Numbered from the stretch's first letter, positions 1 through 11,019 are shown. The stretch is 64,000 nucleotides of DNA from Hemerocallis citrina (GCA_017893485.1 CM030366.1:205469798-205533797); one strand, 5' to 3'. Made by a program: numbers and translations. Notes: generated by a model from the letters alone, not told the origin.

Positions 1-329
1 TTGATTAGAATTTTCGAATAACATTCCCCTTGATGAAAGTCATAGCTAAGCCTCGTCTCCTTTTTTTTTCCCAAAGCAAATAACCATGGTTTGTTTTAGA
101 GAAGGTGAAAGTAAGGGTTTTTACGTAATGATCAGAATTAAAAGGTTCAATTATGAGAAAAAGAAACTGCATTAATATGTGTAATGGAGCATTTGTACCA
201 AGCGAAGCTATTAACAAAATTTACCATGAATACAGATATACGCATACTATAAAATTCACAAATGCACTAACCTATAACCATAAAGAAAGAAAAACAAAAA
301 CAAAACAAAATTTATCTTTGTAAGATTAA

Positions 330-620
330 TCAACTGATGTAATCCTCTTCAAACTTTTCAGCTACTGAATCTTCTCCATTCCTTCTCCTCTTCAATTCAC
401 CATCAACTATAGTGCACTTGTCTTCTTCGTCTGATACTTCTATCTCTGCTGCTGGATCCCTTGTTTCTGTAGGAAATCCAGAATCACCATTATTATCTTT
501 TGTTCTTCTGTTTTCTTACAACTCAATTTTCTATGCTTTTTTCCAAATTTAATTACTCTCTCCACCATACCTGTAATGTTTCGAGTTTGAGCCCAAATCA
601 AATCACAACTATGTTAAAAC
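330..620 (-). pseudogene. 3' tail of a type I small membrane-protein gene (truncated copy)
   Basis: Reading the minus strand, the end of an acidic, lysine-rich tail is open and stops at TGA (330-332). The encoded tail ends in EKFEEDYIS. The block 1-620 is nearly identical to 12105-12720, which carries the tail of a fuller pseudogene of the same family. Similarity stops abruptly near 633, where a short repeat terminus begins (GTGAACGGTTCGGATCG, also at the end of the foldback element at 22.6-23.0 kb). The upstream promoter-like block of this family reappears at 2565-2720, so the body of the gene appears to have been replaced or deleted. I do not recognise the protein family. Confidence 0.5.
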
Positions 621-632
621 TCCTCATCCTAT

Positions 633-723
633 CAATGTGAACGGTTCGGATCGAGTATATGAACGCCCGAAGGCCTAGTGCACACGCCGTGTGCACTAGA
701 GGAGTGCACAACCGAAGCTTTCC

Positions 724-769
<46 letters not shown>

Positions 770-865
770 TAGGTTTGCCCGTTGTCACGTGCACACACAC
801 ACTATAGGTTTGCCCGTTGTCACGTGCCTACGGCACGTCTTCGGAACGGTGCACCTGGTTTGATT
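633..865. repeat. MITE terminus plus CA microsatellite and 34-bp tandem duplication
   Basis: From 633 the sequence matches the right arm of the foldback element at 22610-22981 (GAACGGTTCGGATCG, then GTGTGCAC-rich inverted repeats). It is followed by a CA microsatellite (727-768). Then the segment ACACACTATAGGTTTGCCCG...CACGTGC occurs twice in a row (about 762-795 and 796-830). The end forms a hairpin, ACGTGCC-TAC-GGCACGT. No gene is evident. Confidence 0.55.
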
Positions 866-2208
866 ATATAAAATAGTTTTGGAGGTCCAACAAATTAATT
901 GAAGTAGCAAACATATTATATGAGGAAGTAGTATATCTACCTTTAAGCTCAACTATCGCTTTCTTGATCATTAGCTTGAACTTACCTGGAATTCATATAG
1001 TTTGTTAAAAACACTGCATAGAGTTTTTTTTAACTTCAGCATCACTTTTAGATGCTTGTAATAGTTATGCAAGGACATTATCATATAGGTTTTATAGAGC
1101 TTACTCTAATCTCATAACCACTATGAGCATGTCTAAATACAATGGTAACGCAAGTGCAGGTGTGTAGGTATCTTCAATACCTATAATCTAAACATTTGTT
1201 TGTCTGAGACTCAGTTTGCAATTGAAATACCTCTTATTATTATTTCAACCAAAATGAACTACATAAAGTTCTCAAAACTCTTCTGTCTCTACTTTGTCTC
1301 CCCATTGCACCTTTATAAAAAAAAATCAAAATGGATAAATAACAAATATACTTTAGCTGTCTTTCTTGAGTGGAGAGTTTGCACCATTCACTGGTAAACT
1401 CCAGTCATCCCAATCCTATATATCCAAACATACACTAAAAGTTCTTATATGTTATGTTATCTATGGTTTCTAATAACCACTGAAGAGAATACTTCACGAT
1501 AGTATTTTCTCTTGTAGTAAAGAAATTAATGTTGCATATTTGCCAAGTTATTTTAGGTTGCTGGTCAGCTTACCCGTCATGCTATGGTTTGGAAGCCTAA
1601 ATTGAGGCCACCAAATAATTCATCTCTTATTTGCGTATACCTTAAATCAAAACCAATAAAAAACTCATCAAATAAATTACCAAATTACAATTTTTTAATT
1701 CCAAAATAAAACAATCATACCTTCCTGAACTTAGATCCCATACACACACAAAATTCGAGTAAGCAAAAAACTGAGTAATCCCCTGCACACACAAAATTAA
1801 AAATTAGAATGAGAATTCGGTTAATGAGATGAAATTAGAGTCATCGCATCGCATATAGAGGCTCTCAATTCTGTGGAAGGTATGTTCTCAATGAAGGCCT
1901 TTGTCTCCTTTTATTGTTATGTTGTTGCCAGCGCTTTCCCGGGCCGAAGTCGCTTGATATTCGCGCTCGATTTGGTGGAGGGGAGTCACTGATACGGAAT
2001 CAGCAGTGGATCAGATATCGACGACGACCTCTTGATTGGGGTTCGATATTGGATTTGGATTTGGATTTGAGATTTTCAAATTTTTAAATTTATAAATTTC
2101 AAAAATTTATAAATAAAACAACAACAAGACGAAGAACCATGAAAATTTCTAAAGTAATTTAGTCTATCCAGAGTATAATGTTACAAACTAATTAACAAAA
2201 TTTTGTAA
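866..2208. other. Intergenic stretch without recognisable gene
   Basis: Only short, low-complexity or A/T-rich open frames are present. A more GC-balanced patch at 1915-2050 (CGCTTTCCCGGGCCGAAGTCG and following) has no long frame. I could not assign it to any repeat class. Confidence 0.4.
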
Positions 2209-2515
2209 TCTCTACTATTTTAATGAGAGAGTTTGTCACCTAAAAACTCCATTCGAAATACGTGCACTGTAACCAAATAAACACGTGCACTGCACATGCA
2301 TAACTAATATAAATGCGGTCTTAGGTTCGATGCTAGACAACGTATGAATTTTTTTTTAAAAAAATATATCTCTATCTTTATTGTTTTAATGGAAGAGTTT
2401 GTCACCAAACAAATCCCAATTGTAATCAAACAAACATGTGCAATGCATATGCATAACTAATATAAATGAGGTCTTAGGTTCGATGTCAGACAACGTCGAA
2501 ATTTTTAAAAAATAT
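2209..2515. repeat. Helitron-like 5' end, tandemly duplicated (about 165-bp units)
   Basis: The motif TCTCTACTATTTTAATGAGA at 2209 resembles the 5' end of the miniature Helitron at 3295. A diverged second unit starts near 2368. Both units share GAGTTTGTCACC, a CATGCATAACTAATATAAATG block and a TTAGGTTCGATG...AGACAACGT block. No matching 3' hairpin/CTAG end is visible here, so this is a partial copy. Confidence 0.45.
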
Positions 2516-2564
2516 ATATATTTATATGAGAAGAAAAAGAGTGTAGAAAAATTCAATGATATAT

Positions 2565-2720
2565 ATGAGGAGTTTTAGTTGGATTTGAATAAATTGGGAG
2601 TTTAGAGATATAGATCAAACAAGAAATTCGATATTTATGTAATTAAATCAAATTAACAAACATTTAGATTTAAAAATTTTGAAGTTGTCTCTAGTTGTGA
2701 TCAAATTTTAGCTAGCCCTA
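2565..2720 (-). promoter_or_regulatory. Upstream (promoter-side) block of the membrane-protein gene family
   Basis: The sequence GAGTTTAGAGATATAGAT followed by AAATTAACAAACATTTAGATTTAAAA matches the region upstream of the genes at 13145 (13250-13380) and 21673 (21830-21950). Here no gene lies directly downstream on the minus strand, consistent with the truncated copy at 330-620. Confidence 0.4.
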
Positions 2721-3294
2721 ACTCGTAGAAAAAGAATAGCAAAAAGAAACTACATATATCTTGTAGAAACGGAAAAAAATTACACAATAATTAAAAATGT
2801 ACTATAATTGAAAAGTAGGTCAATATTTGAATGCAATATCTTCATGAAATCTTATTAAAATCTAGGCCAAATAAGCCCTAATTTCTAACTCAAAATCTGC
2901 TAAAATTTTAAAAAGAAAATTTGGCCTCACATCTTACTTGCGGTTTCACTTAATTCGGTCAAAACCTCTTCCGGAATGTGCACAACATCAATAACCAAGA
3001 GTTTGGATTGTACAAAGTGTGGATCGATATCTTTGAAGCCAGTGCCAGTATGTGATCAAATCTTCCGAAGAGATGATGCACAAGGAAAAATATTTGTTCC
3101 TTATTTTTCACCACACCAAAGGAAAAGGAAAAATTAATAATTGGTTGATAGCTAGTTTTAGTGACAAATACAGTGAACACAGAAATATATATATATATAT
3201 CTATTTTCTATTATAAAAGCCACAATAAATCTGTCCATGGGCGATCTCAACCATCAATTTCGACAACTCAATCTAAACCGTATATCTCACATGA

Positions 3295-3530
3295 TCTCCA
3301 CTATTTTAATGGGAGAGTTGGGGTTTGTAACAAACAAACCCTAATTTTGTAACTATATAAACACGTATAATACACATCTAAATTATATCCAAGAAATATA
3401 AATGTGCACCGCACGTGTAGCCCAAATCAAAACATTCAAATATAAACTATTTTTTTTCTTATTCAATATATATTCATTTAATTTGATGACTTTACTTTTT
3501 TAGACGTGCATTGCACGTACATTATACTAG
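3295..3530 (+). mobile_element. Miniature non-autonomous Helitron
   Basis: It starts with TCTCCACTATTTTAATGGG directly after an A and ends with a hairpin (GACGTGCATTGCACGTAC) followed about 8 nt later by CTAG and then a T. TC at the 5' end, a 3' hairpin before CTAG, and insertion between A and T without target duplication are the three Helitron hallmarks. At 236 bp it has no coding capacity. A related 3' end lies in reverse orientation at 35823-35850. Confidence 0.72.
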
Positions 3531-3812
3531 TATATATATATGGATGATTCATTAATATCTCTTATTTCTTAGTTTAAGATCCTCTCCTTCCCAGAGATTG
3601 AAGGCCATCCAATTGAGACTACCCAATTTATTTATTAAAAAAAAGAAAAATATTATTCCAAACTAATAAGAAAAGTGCAAGGCAATTATTAAAACGAACG
3701 CATACAATGAAATTCTCCAACTTATACCCATAAAGAAAACATGACTAATTAATCAACTAAAGTCTAATCTGCTTTGAATCTCTACACCTCATCTGCTTTA
3801 ATTCCAATGCTG

Positions 3813-4048
3813 AGTTTCAATTACTATAGTTATCTTTACTTTTCTATTCATCCTCTTCAAACGTTAATTTGCATGCAATCCTTTGCAAATTCAAAGATGA
3901 ATCCATCACCCAATAGACGAAGCCCACGTAGCTCAGTTTCAATTACTATAGTTATCTTTACTTTTCTATTCATCCTCTTCAAACGTTTGCATGCAATCCT
4001 TTGCAAATTCAAAGATGAATCCATCACCCAATAGACGAAGCCTACGTA
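3813..4048. repeat. 122-bp tandem duplication at the 3' end of the type II gene
   Basis: Unit 1 (3813-3934) and unit 2 (3935-4048) both run from AGTTTCAATTACTATAG to GACGAAGCC(C/T)ACGTA. The proximal unit reads CAAACGTTTGCATGC where the distal unit reads CAAACGTTAATTTGCATGC. The missing bases shift the reading frame of the gene, so translation runs on into the second unit. Confidence 0.85.
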
Positions 4049-4486
4049 TCCCAGCACCAAAAGATACCACCAACCTCTGCAAACAAGAGATAACCAAACG
4101 AACTGAACCACGAGCGCAAGGTATGAGAACAGCTCCACTAGAGTCAGCCACTTTCTACCGTAGTCTGCATCATCTTTACTAATCCCCATGTAGAGGTTCT
4201 TACAAAGGCTATCAACCCAATCATCAACCTTATAATTGTAGACGCCTTTGTTACATACACATCCACTATCATTATCCAATTTGTTGTCGATGATTGCATC
4301 TATAACTGGTCGAACAAACATTGAGGTGAGTATCAAGAAAGCAGGGACGAGGGAGAACATTGAGAGAACGAGGATGATGTTAAGGAAGGGGCCAGCCATT
4401 ACGATAGCGGAGAGGACTAAGGCAGAAGAAATGAGTTTGAGAAAGTTTTCGAAGAGGAGGAGATTCCTTTTCAACGAAGGAGCCAT
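3857..4486 (-). CDS. Small multi-pass membrane protein, type II (209 aa, unrecognised family)
   Basis: Open minus-strand frame from ATG at 4484-4486 in a strong context (GCCATGG). Residues about 15-57 form one long hydrophobic region and about 111-152 a second one containing VCRGWWYLLVLGYVGFVYW, so two to four membrane spans are likely. The loop between them contains a DDWVDSLC motif shared with the type I paralogue at 20.9-21.7 kb. A TATA box (TATATAAA) lies about 73 bp upstream of the ATG. A second copy at 23290-35467 shows the likely ancestral C-terminus, ending in DEDE. Here a small deletion plus a 122-bp tandem duplication gives a different tail ending in DCMQINV. I do not recognise the family. 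It is the only uninterrupted host-type ORF in the window; expression is unproven. Confidence 0.6.
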   Translation of the reverse strand: MAPSLKRNLLLFENFLKLISSALVLSAIVMAGPFLNIILVLSMFSLVPAFLILTSMFVRPVIDAIIDNKLDNDSGCVCNKGVYNYKVDDWVDSLCKNLYMGISKDDADYGRKWLTLVELFSYLALVVQFVWLSLVCRGWWYLLVLGYVGFVYWVMDSSLNLQRIACKRLKRMNRKVKITIVIETELRGLRLLGDGFIFEFAKDCMQINV

Positions 4487-4558
4487 GGCAAGTTTGAGAA
4501 GAAGAGATTTAGAGATGGAAAAAAATTATAGGATTGAAGATTGCTCGTTTTGACGTGA

Positions 4559-4566
4559 TTTATATA
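4559..4566 (-). promoter_or_regulatory. TATA box of the type II membrane-protein gene
   Basis: TATATAAA on the minus strand, about 73 bp before the ATG at 4486. The same box is conserved in the split paralogue (35540-35547), with near-identical sequence continuing to about 4710 and 35690. Confidence 0.6.
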
Positions 4567-5080
4567 GAGGCCTAGAGAGTCATTGTTTCCAAGTTCAGAT
4601 ATATACTTATCCCTACATGAAACAACAGATTAATTTCCTTAATTGAATATATAAATTTGCATAGTCGGTATAGGAGTTTTGATTAATATTTGATTAAAAT
4701 TTTGGAGTTGTATTAATCCACAGGACAGGATTAACGAGGATCCCTATGTGGAAAGGAGAAATTATAGGAATTTTACAGATTAAACTGCAAAATATGGATA
4801 ATAAATCTTTAGTTTTGAAAATACAAGATAAAGGCTTATCCCCTATTAGAGTATATATATTGGAGATGCTATCTAGGATAAATGATGATCTCCTAATTTT
4901 CTTACTGATGCTATCAGAGTATATTGGAGGGTAAGTTCAAATTCTAAGTTACCATTACGATAAGTGTATAGCATCGCTATTTAAAATGTAAGGATTAAAA
5001 TTTTGCACCACTGACTCCCAATATTAGTTGTGCGCACACAGTGTTTTCTTTGTTATCAGTCTTCTGTAACAATGGTTACA

Positions 5081-5343
5081 TGTTAGATATATTAGGGAAT
5101 CTCCTACATCAAGGAGATCAGTTCATCAACAACACAATCTGCTCCATCAACCCACACAATCAGCTTCTCCGTCAACTATGATATATGCTAAGCCGTCTTT
5201 CCTATTCTATTTGATTAGGGTTGATTCAGTCATTCAAGTCTAATTGTATTTACCTTATTAGGATTGTATTAAAACTGTATATAATCATAGAGCTGTACCA
5301 GTAAACAGATCAATACAATATACCAATTATTCAAGCTTTCACA
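5081..5343 (+). mobile_element. Ty1/copia LTR (remnant element)
   Basis: The segment begins TGTTAGATATATTAGGG and ends TTTCA(CA) immediately before TGGTATCAGAGC, the primer-binding site complementary to the 3' end of initiator-Met tRNA. A TATA-like TGTATATAAT lies at about 5275. At about 260 bp this is a typical size for many plant Copia LTRs. No second LTR is seen downstream. Confidence 0.7.
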
Positions 5344-5355
5344 TGGTATCAGAGC
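5344..5355 (+). other. Primer-binding site, initiator-Met tRNA
   Basis: TGGTATCAGAGC, the standard plant Copia PBS, directly behind the LTR end. Confidence 0.8.
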
Positions 5356-5399
5356 CTAAAAACTCCAACGAGCAATTTTTTTTTGTGATCCCTCTCCTC

Positions 5400-5664
5400 T
5401 CTGTCTTCATCCATTGCCACTGACGCCTCTGAAACCATCCCTGCACCAGAGATCAACTCCTCCACTCCCACCTTGATCACAATCAACACTACAGCCCAAC
5501 TCCCCGTGAAACTTACACCCACCAATTACCCATCCTGGCGTGCTCAATTCAACGCCCTCCTTTACGGCTACGACCTCATGGGTTATGTGGACGGTTCTAG
5601 TCTCTGCCCATCAACCACTCAAACCGTGCTTCGCACCTTTTGGATTCGGCAAGATCACCTTTAA
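5400..5664 (+). pseudogene. Copia gag N-terminal fragment
   Basis: The translated frame contains LTPTNYPSWRAQFNALLYGY followed by DLMGYVDGS, the conserved start of Copia gag (UBN2/gag-polypeptide family: a substrate-like NYxxWxxxxxxLL motif). It lies where gag should be, about 100 bp after the PBS. The frame stops at 5662-5664 after about 60 codons and no further gag or pol follows, so the element was truncated near here. No good ATG precedes the conserved block. Confidence 0.65.
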
Positions 5665-6370
5665 TTAGGAACGGTGAGTTTAGTTGTTGAGTCCACACGA
5701 GCACAAATACTTTCACAACTGTTCTTTTTCTGCAAATAGTTTCGAAAAGTGGCATATTAAAAAAAAATCTGAATTCTTATATTTAAAGTATCTCTTAGTT
5801 TTGCATGGATATAGTTTGGATGGTCTTGTGTATAATTTCCTGGAAACCAGTATCAAAATCAGTAGTTCAAATATATTTAATTTACTTGTCTAATATAGCT
5901 TTTAGCCTTTTACTAATCAGAAGAGTTGCGGAGCTTTTTAATCATAACCAGAATCCCTATGATATAACCTCCTTCATTATCTTCAAAAAGCCTGTTAAAT
6001 ACCCACTTTAGCTTTGGCTTTCCTGTCAACATTGTCAACAATTCTTATTTTTTGTAGTTATATTTCAGATGTTAAGTGTTCATTTATATCTTTAATTTAC
6101 ACTATTACAAATTGATCAAATCTGTGTGTAGAAGACTATCTTCTTTCAGATTCCAAAATAGTTCTGTGATTGCCAAATAAGTCTGAAGAAGGAAAGAACA
6201 TGTATTTATGAGGACTTCAATGTTTCACTCATGCTGAGCAAAAACAAAATTACAAGTTGTACAATAGCTACAAGAAAAGAGTTGGCAAAACCAGTCTCTG
6301 TTCTCTGACATACAGACATCGTCCGCTTTCTTGTTAGCGTACTGATTTCAGCCATTGAGCATACAGCATT
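5665..6370. other. Intergenic stretch, nothing recognised
   Basis: AT-rich. Short frames exist (for example 5684-5893) but show no domain-like features. The TSD of the LINE (AGCATTG, 6365-6371) closes the stretch. Confidence 0.4.
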
Positions 6371-6467
6371 GTTTTTTTGAGTTAAAAGGTGGAATAACAC
6401 CACCCTGTTTCATTAATAAGAAATTAATAAACACCCCGCAGAACCGGGAAGAACAAAAGAGCAGTAC

Positions 6468-6590
6468 AGGAAATAAAACATAAACCCCCGACAGAACCCT
6501 GGGGGGTGGGTTTCAACAACTAAACCTCAAACAACAGGAAATAAAACATAAACCCCAACATATCCCTGGGGGGGTGGGTATCAACATCCA
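6468..6590. repeat. Tandem duplication in the LINE 3' UTR
   Basis: Two units of about 67 bp, each with ACAGGAAATAAAACATAAAC followed by CCCTGGGGGG(T)GGGT. It lies between the end of the RT frame and the poly(A) end of the LINE. Confidence 0.7.
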
Positions 6591-6681
6591 GACCACAGTA
6601 CAAAGAGATGAAACAACCTATAAAGACTAAGGCTGGTGCACTCCTCAATCCATAGTCGGCCCGAACTCAATCTCCTCATCG

Positions 6682-9600
6682 TCAAATTCTTCCACCTGGA
6701 AGACCCGTGCAATCCTTCCCCTCGCTCCTGAGGCAGCAGCACGCATCTTTCATGTCGTGTCTGGTTGATGCAAATTTGGGGCCAACCCATAGTTCCTCAT
6801 ACTCTCTTGGGTAGTCACTTGTGCCTAGGGCTCTTAGCACTTCTGTCATGATGGCCTTACTTCTAGTACAGTGAATAAACAAATGGTTCAGATCTTCCGT
6901 GTGAGTGTTGCAGAATCCATAGTTGTTCGCAATTTGAGGTTGTCTCTTGGCTAGGTTTTCTCTGGTGAGTATAGCATTGTTGAGCACCAACAAGAGGAAG
7001 ACTCTGACTTTAAGGGGTGTTTTTGCCTTCCATAACACCGTTGCCCAACTGGGTCTGCATCCCCGATAGTGAATTCGGTGATACAGGGATTTAACCGAAA
7101 ACACTCCCTTCTTCTCAAGTCCCCATCGCAGCTGGTCTGGGCCTTGTGCACACAACACCCCAGATTGGGTAATTCTCGCCTGTAGTTCACGCAGTTGCTG
7201 ACGCAAACCTGGTGAAAGCAGTCCTTTGAACGACGGCTTCCAAGTCCCTCTTTTCCATGCTTCTGCCACCGACATAATTGGTCTATTCGATTTTTCATAC
7301 AGCTCTGGGAAGTTGTCCTTAAGGGCCTGTGGACCACACCATTTGTCCCACCAAAACCTGGTGGACCGTCCATTACCAATAGCAGACGACACTGCTGAGT
7401 TGAACGGTCCACTAGCTTTTGTGATGCCTTTCCAAAAGCGGGAGGTTTTAGGTCCCACTCGGAAGCCTAAACTTCTCGTCCCTTTACCTCGAAGGTAGGG
7501 TTGAATGAACTCCTGCCAACCTTCCCCACAGTGGTGGAACACTTTCCACCACCATTTTCCTAGGAGAGCTAGGTTCTTATCTCTAAGGTCAATGATACCT
7601 AGTCCTCCATGTTTCTTCTTCATACACGCGATATTCCATTTAATTAGGTGATAGCCTCCCTTGTTAGCGTCTGCCCCTTTCCATAGAAATCTTTTTCGGA
7701 TTCGGTCAATCCTTTGGATCACCCACTTTGGAAGTTCAAAAAACGACATGTAGTAAATAGGCAGGTTGGATAGCACTGAGTTGATGAGTATCACTCTTCC
7801 CCCGAGCGATAGCGCCTTGCCTTTCCACCCAGACAGTCTGTCTTCCACCCTGTCTATAATTGGCAGCCAGTCAGCCTTAGTGAGTCTCCCAGGTTTGAGC
7901 GGGAGCCCTAGATATTTGATCGGGAACTCCTCCGTCGCGCAGTTCAGAATAGTGGCATGCTTCCTTGCTTCTGCTTCTGATAGAGTAATTGGGACCAACG
8001 CGCTTTTGTGGAAGTTAATCCTAAGGCCTGACCAGGCCTCAAAGCAGTAGAGGACCCCTTTAAAGCAAATTGTTTCAGTTGTAGTGCCATTTCCGAATAG
8101 TAGGGTGTCATCAGCATATTGTAGAATCGTGCAACCCTGTTTAGAGTCGCTGCTGGCCACAGGCTTTATCCACCCTTTTCTATGACAGTTTTCCATCATT
8201 CCTCTAAGCACGTCAGCAACAATAGTAAATAATAGTGGGGATAGCGGATCTCCCTGTCGGAGTCCCTTCTTGCAAGGGAACGATGGACCGGGTCTCCCAT
8301 TCACCGAGACTGCCGTTTTGCTAGAGTGCAAACATTGTTTTATCCATCTTATCCATTTATCTCCGAAACCTCTCCCTCCGAGCGCCTCCAACAAACACTC
8401 CCAATCCACGGAATCATATGCCTTCTCAAAATCCAGCTTCAGGAGGAAGTTCTTGGAGTTGCTTTTGTGGCAGTGGTGGATAACTTGTTCAGCGGTGGCC
8501 ACACAGTCCAGTATACATCTGCCTTTAATGAAGCCTGTCTGGGTTTTATTGATAAGACTGTCCATCATACTTCCCAAACGGATCGCTAGGACCTTGGTTA
8601 TGATTTTTGCCGAGCAGTTTATCAGGCTAATTGGTCTAAAATCCCCAACGCATTTGAACTCCTCTCGTTTGGGGATCAGCACCACTTCTGCAAAGTTGAA
8701 CATTCCCAGTCTCAGGTTATTGTGGTAAAATTCTTCCATTAGATCCATAAAGTCACCTTTAATTTCTTCCCAGAACACTTGGTAGAACAAAATAGGAAAG
8801 CCATCTGGTCCCGGTGATTTGTCTGCTCCCATCTGGTTGACGGCCGTTTTGACTTCTACTTCTGAGAACGGTGCTTCCAGCGAGGAAAAGTTTTGACCTG
8901 CGTCGTTCTGATACTCCTGCCAGTAGTCCTCGCCCATTGGGATCCTAAAGTCATTCTTCCTCCCGAAGAGGTCCTTATAGAAAGTCTGAAAGGTCGTGGC
9001 GATCACCTTTTCATCTTGTGAAATTCCTGAGTCTGTCTGAATTGATAGGATAAGATTGGATCTCCTTCTGGCGCTAGCAACCCGATAAAAGTAGGCCGTA
9101 TTCGCGTCTCCCTCTTTGAGCCACGTAATCCTGGACCTTTGTTGCCATTTGATCTCTTCTAGTCTATAAAGGTTGGCTATGTTCTCACGGAATTGTAATA
9201 GCCTGCTACGCTCTTCCTGGGAGAGGATTCTAGACTCTTCTATCCGCTCTAGCTCATCAATGCCTTCCAAGAAGGAATCCTTTGCATGCCAGATGGTAGA
9301 GAACCGAGATCGATTCCATCTTGCAAGCCTCTTTCTCATCCTTCGGATTTTTCCACACCAGCGAGATGCCGCGTCCCTGCCAGCCATAGGGAGCGCCCAA
9401 TTCTCCATAACCAGATGATGGAATCCCCGAATTTCCAACCAGGCCTTTTCAAATCTAAATTTCCTGGGCCTTCGCAGTCCTCGAATTCCCGTATCGAGCA
9501 GGATCGGCGTGTGATCTGATGTTGGCCTAGGGATCGCTCTAGCCGAAACTAGAGGAAATTTAGACTCCCAATCCATAGAGACTAGAATCCTGTCCAACTT

Positions 9601-9800
9601 GGCCATAACCGGTGCCGCTTGCATATTAGACCAAGTGAAGAGTCTATCATTGATTGGGATATCGATCAGTTCCAGTTCCATGATTAATTTATTGAATTCC
9701 TCTCTGTGCCTGTCACTGGCGCCTCTCCCTTTGTGCTCGAAAGCTAATCTTGTGATGTTGAAGTCCCCCCCACCATCCAGGGTCCCGACCATCGTTGCCG
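6682..9800 (-). pseudogene. LINE ORF2: endonuclease (end), reverse transcriptase and C-terminal zinc region
   Basis: A long open frame of more than 1000 codons on the minus strand. It starts inside the endonuclease (GGGDFNI, then SDHTPILLD about 85 residues later). The RT domain follows, with FRPISLINC, QTGFIKGR, LKLDFEKAYDSVDW, GLRQGDPLSPLLF and the catalytic YADDT box (near 8110). The C-terminal zf-RVT region ends with a C..H..H..C pattern (FCNTHTEDLNHLFIHC, near 6860-6930). The front of the endonuclease lies in another frame; the frames meet at a run of seven C's (9766-9773 area), so a slippage frameshift breaks ORF2. Otherwise the RT frame is uninterrupted, indicating moderate age. Confidence 0.85.
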
Positions 9801-10178
9801 GATGTCGGCCAGTTCTTGCCAGAAGGATTCTCGGTCTGTGGCCACATTCGGCCCGTAGACAACAGTGACCATCTGTGTCCAATCATCAGAACGTCGTTTC
9901 AGTCTGGCCATCAAAGAGAACGTTCCGCCATGCACCTCAATGCAGGAAAGAATATCAGAGTTGAAACCCATGGCAATCCCCCCTGAGGCACCTACTGACG
10001 GCCGTATAAGCCACTCCTTGATTCTATTACCCCCTACTCTTTTGAGTTTGAGCCCGTATTGGAGTTTGGTCTCCTGTAAACCTACAACATCTGCCTTTGA
10101 GTTGTTAATGACATCCCTTACCACATCTCTCTTCCCTCTATCCCCCAGTCTCCGAACATTCCAGAAAAGTGTATTCAT
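9744..10178 (-). pseudogene. LINE ORF2 N-terminus: apurinic endonuclease
   Basis: The frame begins MNTLFWNVRRLGD and contains VVGLQETK, VVYGPN and WSGPWMVGG, the characteristic order of the L1-type endonuclease (N, QET and GDFN blocks). It should continue into GDFNI but leaves the frame at the C-run near 9770. Its start codon overlaps the stop codon of the upstream frame (ATGA, 10175-10178). Confidence 0.8.
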
Positions 10179-10402
10179 TGGGGGATATTGTTATCAGAGA
10201 TCGTAGGTGAAGGTGCGGGGCCGGCTACATCCTCGAGAATGATAGTCGACCCTGCGCCATCGCGTAGGGCATTCTCAGAACTGGTGCGAACCCTATCCGT
10301 TTCCCAACCCCTAATTTTGTTGAGAAGTAACGCATTGCGTTCTAAATCCCAAACTTCTAACCCACAGGTTTCGGCTAGTAAAAAAACCTCATTATCTGAC
10401 AT
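10175..10402 (-). pseudogene. End of LINE ORF1 (5'-truncated)
   Basis: A 75-codon frame ends in NNIPQ and TGA, where the TGA overlaps the ATG of ORF2 as ATGA. No zinc knuckle is present in the remaining part. Position directly before the endonuclease frame and the overlap suggest that it is the C-terminal end of ORF1; the rest was lost, presumably by incomplete reverse transcription. Confidence 0.55.
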
Positions 10403-10423
10403 GAAATTTAAAATGGAGCATTG

Positions 10424-10734
10424 TTGGACTTATTATTGGTGTTAGAGACCTTGCAGATAATGTAATCTCTGATGCTTAGTTGTATGCTAAATTTGAAAAC
10501 AGTATACTGCCTCTAAATTCAGCGTGTGCCAACCTGCTTGTTGATCACTAGTACCACTTTGCTTATTTGATTAGATATCTTACTCTTATTGTTTCACCAA
10601 TACTTGATTAGCATTCTAGTTGTTTATTCTTATGAAGAAATTTCGAAGTGTGACTTTATGTGATTATTTCTAGGTGTTGTGGTCGAGGCAAAAGCTCAGT
10701 TAGTTGGAATTTGTGATCGAGTTAGAAGCAATGT
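10424..10734. other. Non-repeat stretch with one exon-like patch
   Basis: After the LINE the sequence is AT-rich. At 10671-10737 a run follows a good acceptor (TTATTTCTAG) and reads GVVVEAKAQLVGICDRV on the plus strand. I do not recognise it; it may be an exon or exon remnant. Confidence 0.25.
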
Positions 10735-11019
10735 GGAGGGAAGTTCTCCTGTGAGTCTTGGTTTTGTCTTCTAGCCTCTCTGCTAAGCGCACCTGTGAGT
10801 CTTGGTTTCCATTCGTCATTCCTCCACTGTCTGGCCACCCAATCATTCTTTTCTGTAGCAAATTCAAATTCCAATGGGAATCTTCTCTTCAGGTTGATAG
10901 GACCGCACCATTTGTCCTTCCAGAAGCTAGTCGTCTTCCCATTTCCAATAGAGAAAGTCACCCCTGAAATAAAAAAGTCTCTAGTGTGCGTTACCCCTCG
11001 CCAAAACCCACACACTCTC

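Larger units (their letters stand above)
6372..10416 (-). mobile_element. L1-type LINE retrotransposon, nearly full length, defective
   Basis: On the minus strand the element contains the end of an ORF1, then an apurinic endonuclease, reverse transcriptase and C-terminal zinc-binding region, and ends in a short poly(A) (poly-T 6372-6378 on the plus strand). A probable target-site duplication AGCATTG flanks it (6365-6371 and 10417-10423). ORF1 is represented by only about 75 codons, so the 5' end is truncated. The 3' UTR holds a tandem duplication of about 67 bp (6468-6590) containing ACAGGAAATAAAACATAAAC. Confidence 0.85.

Noticed and set aside
7226..8728. Plus-strand frames of 80-150 codons
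   Set aside because: Antisense shadows of the LINE reverse transcriptase frame; no independent features.
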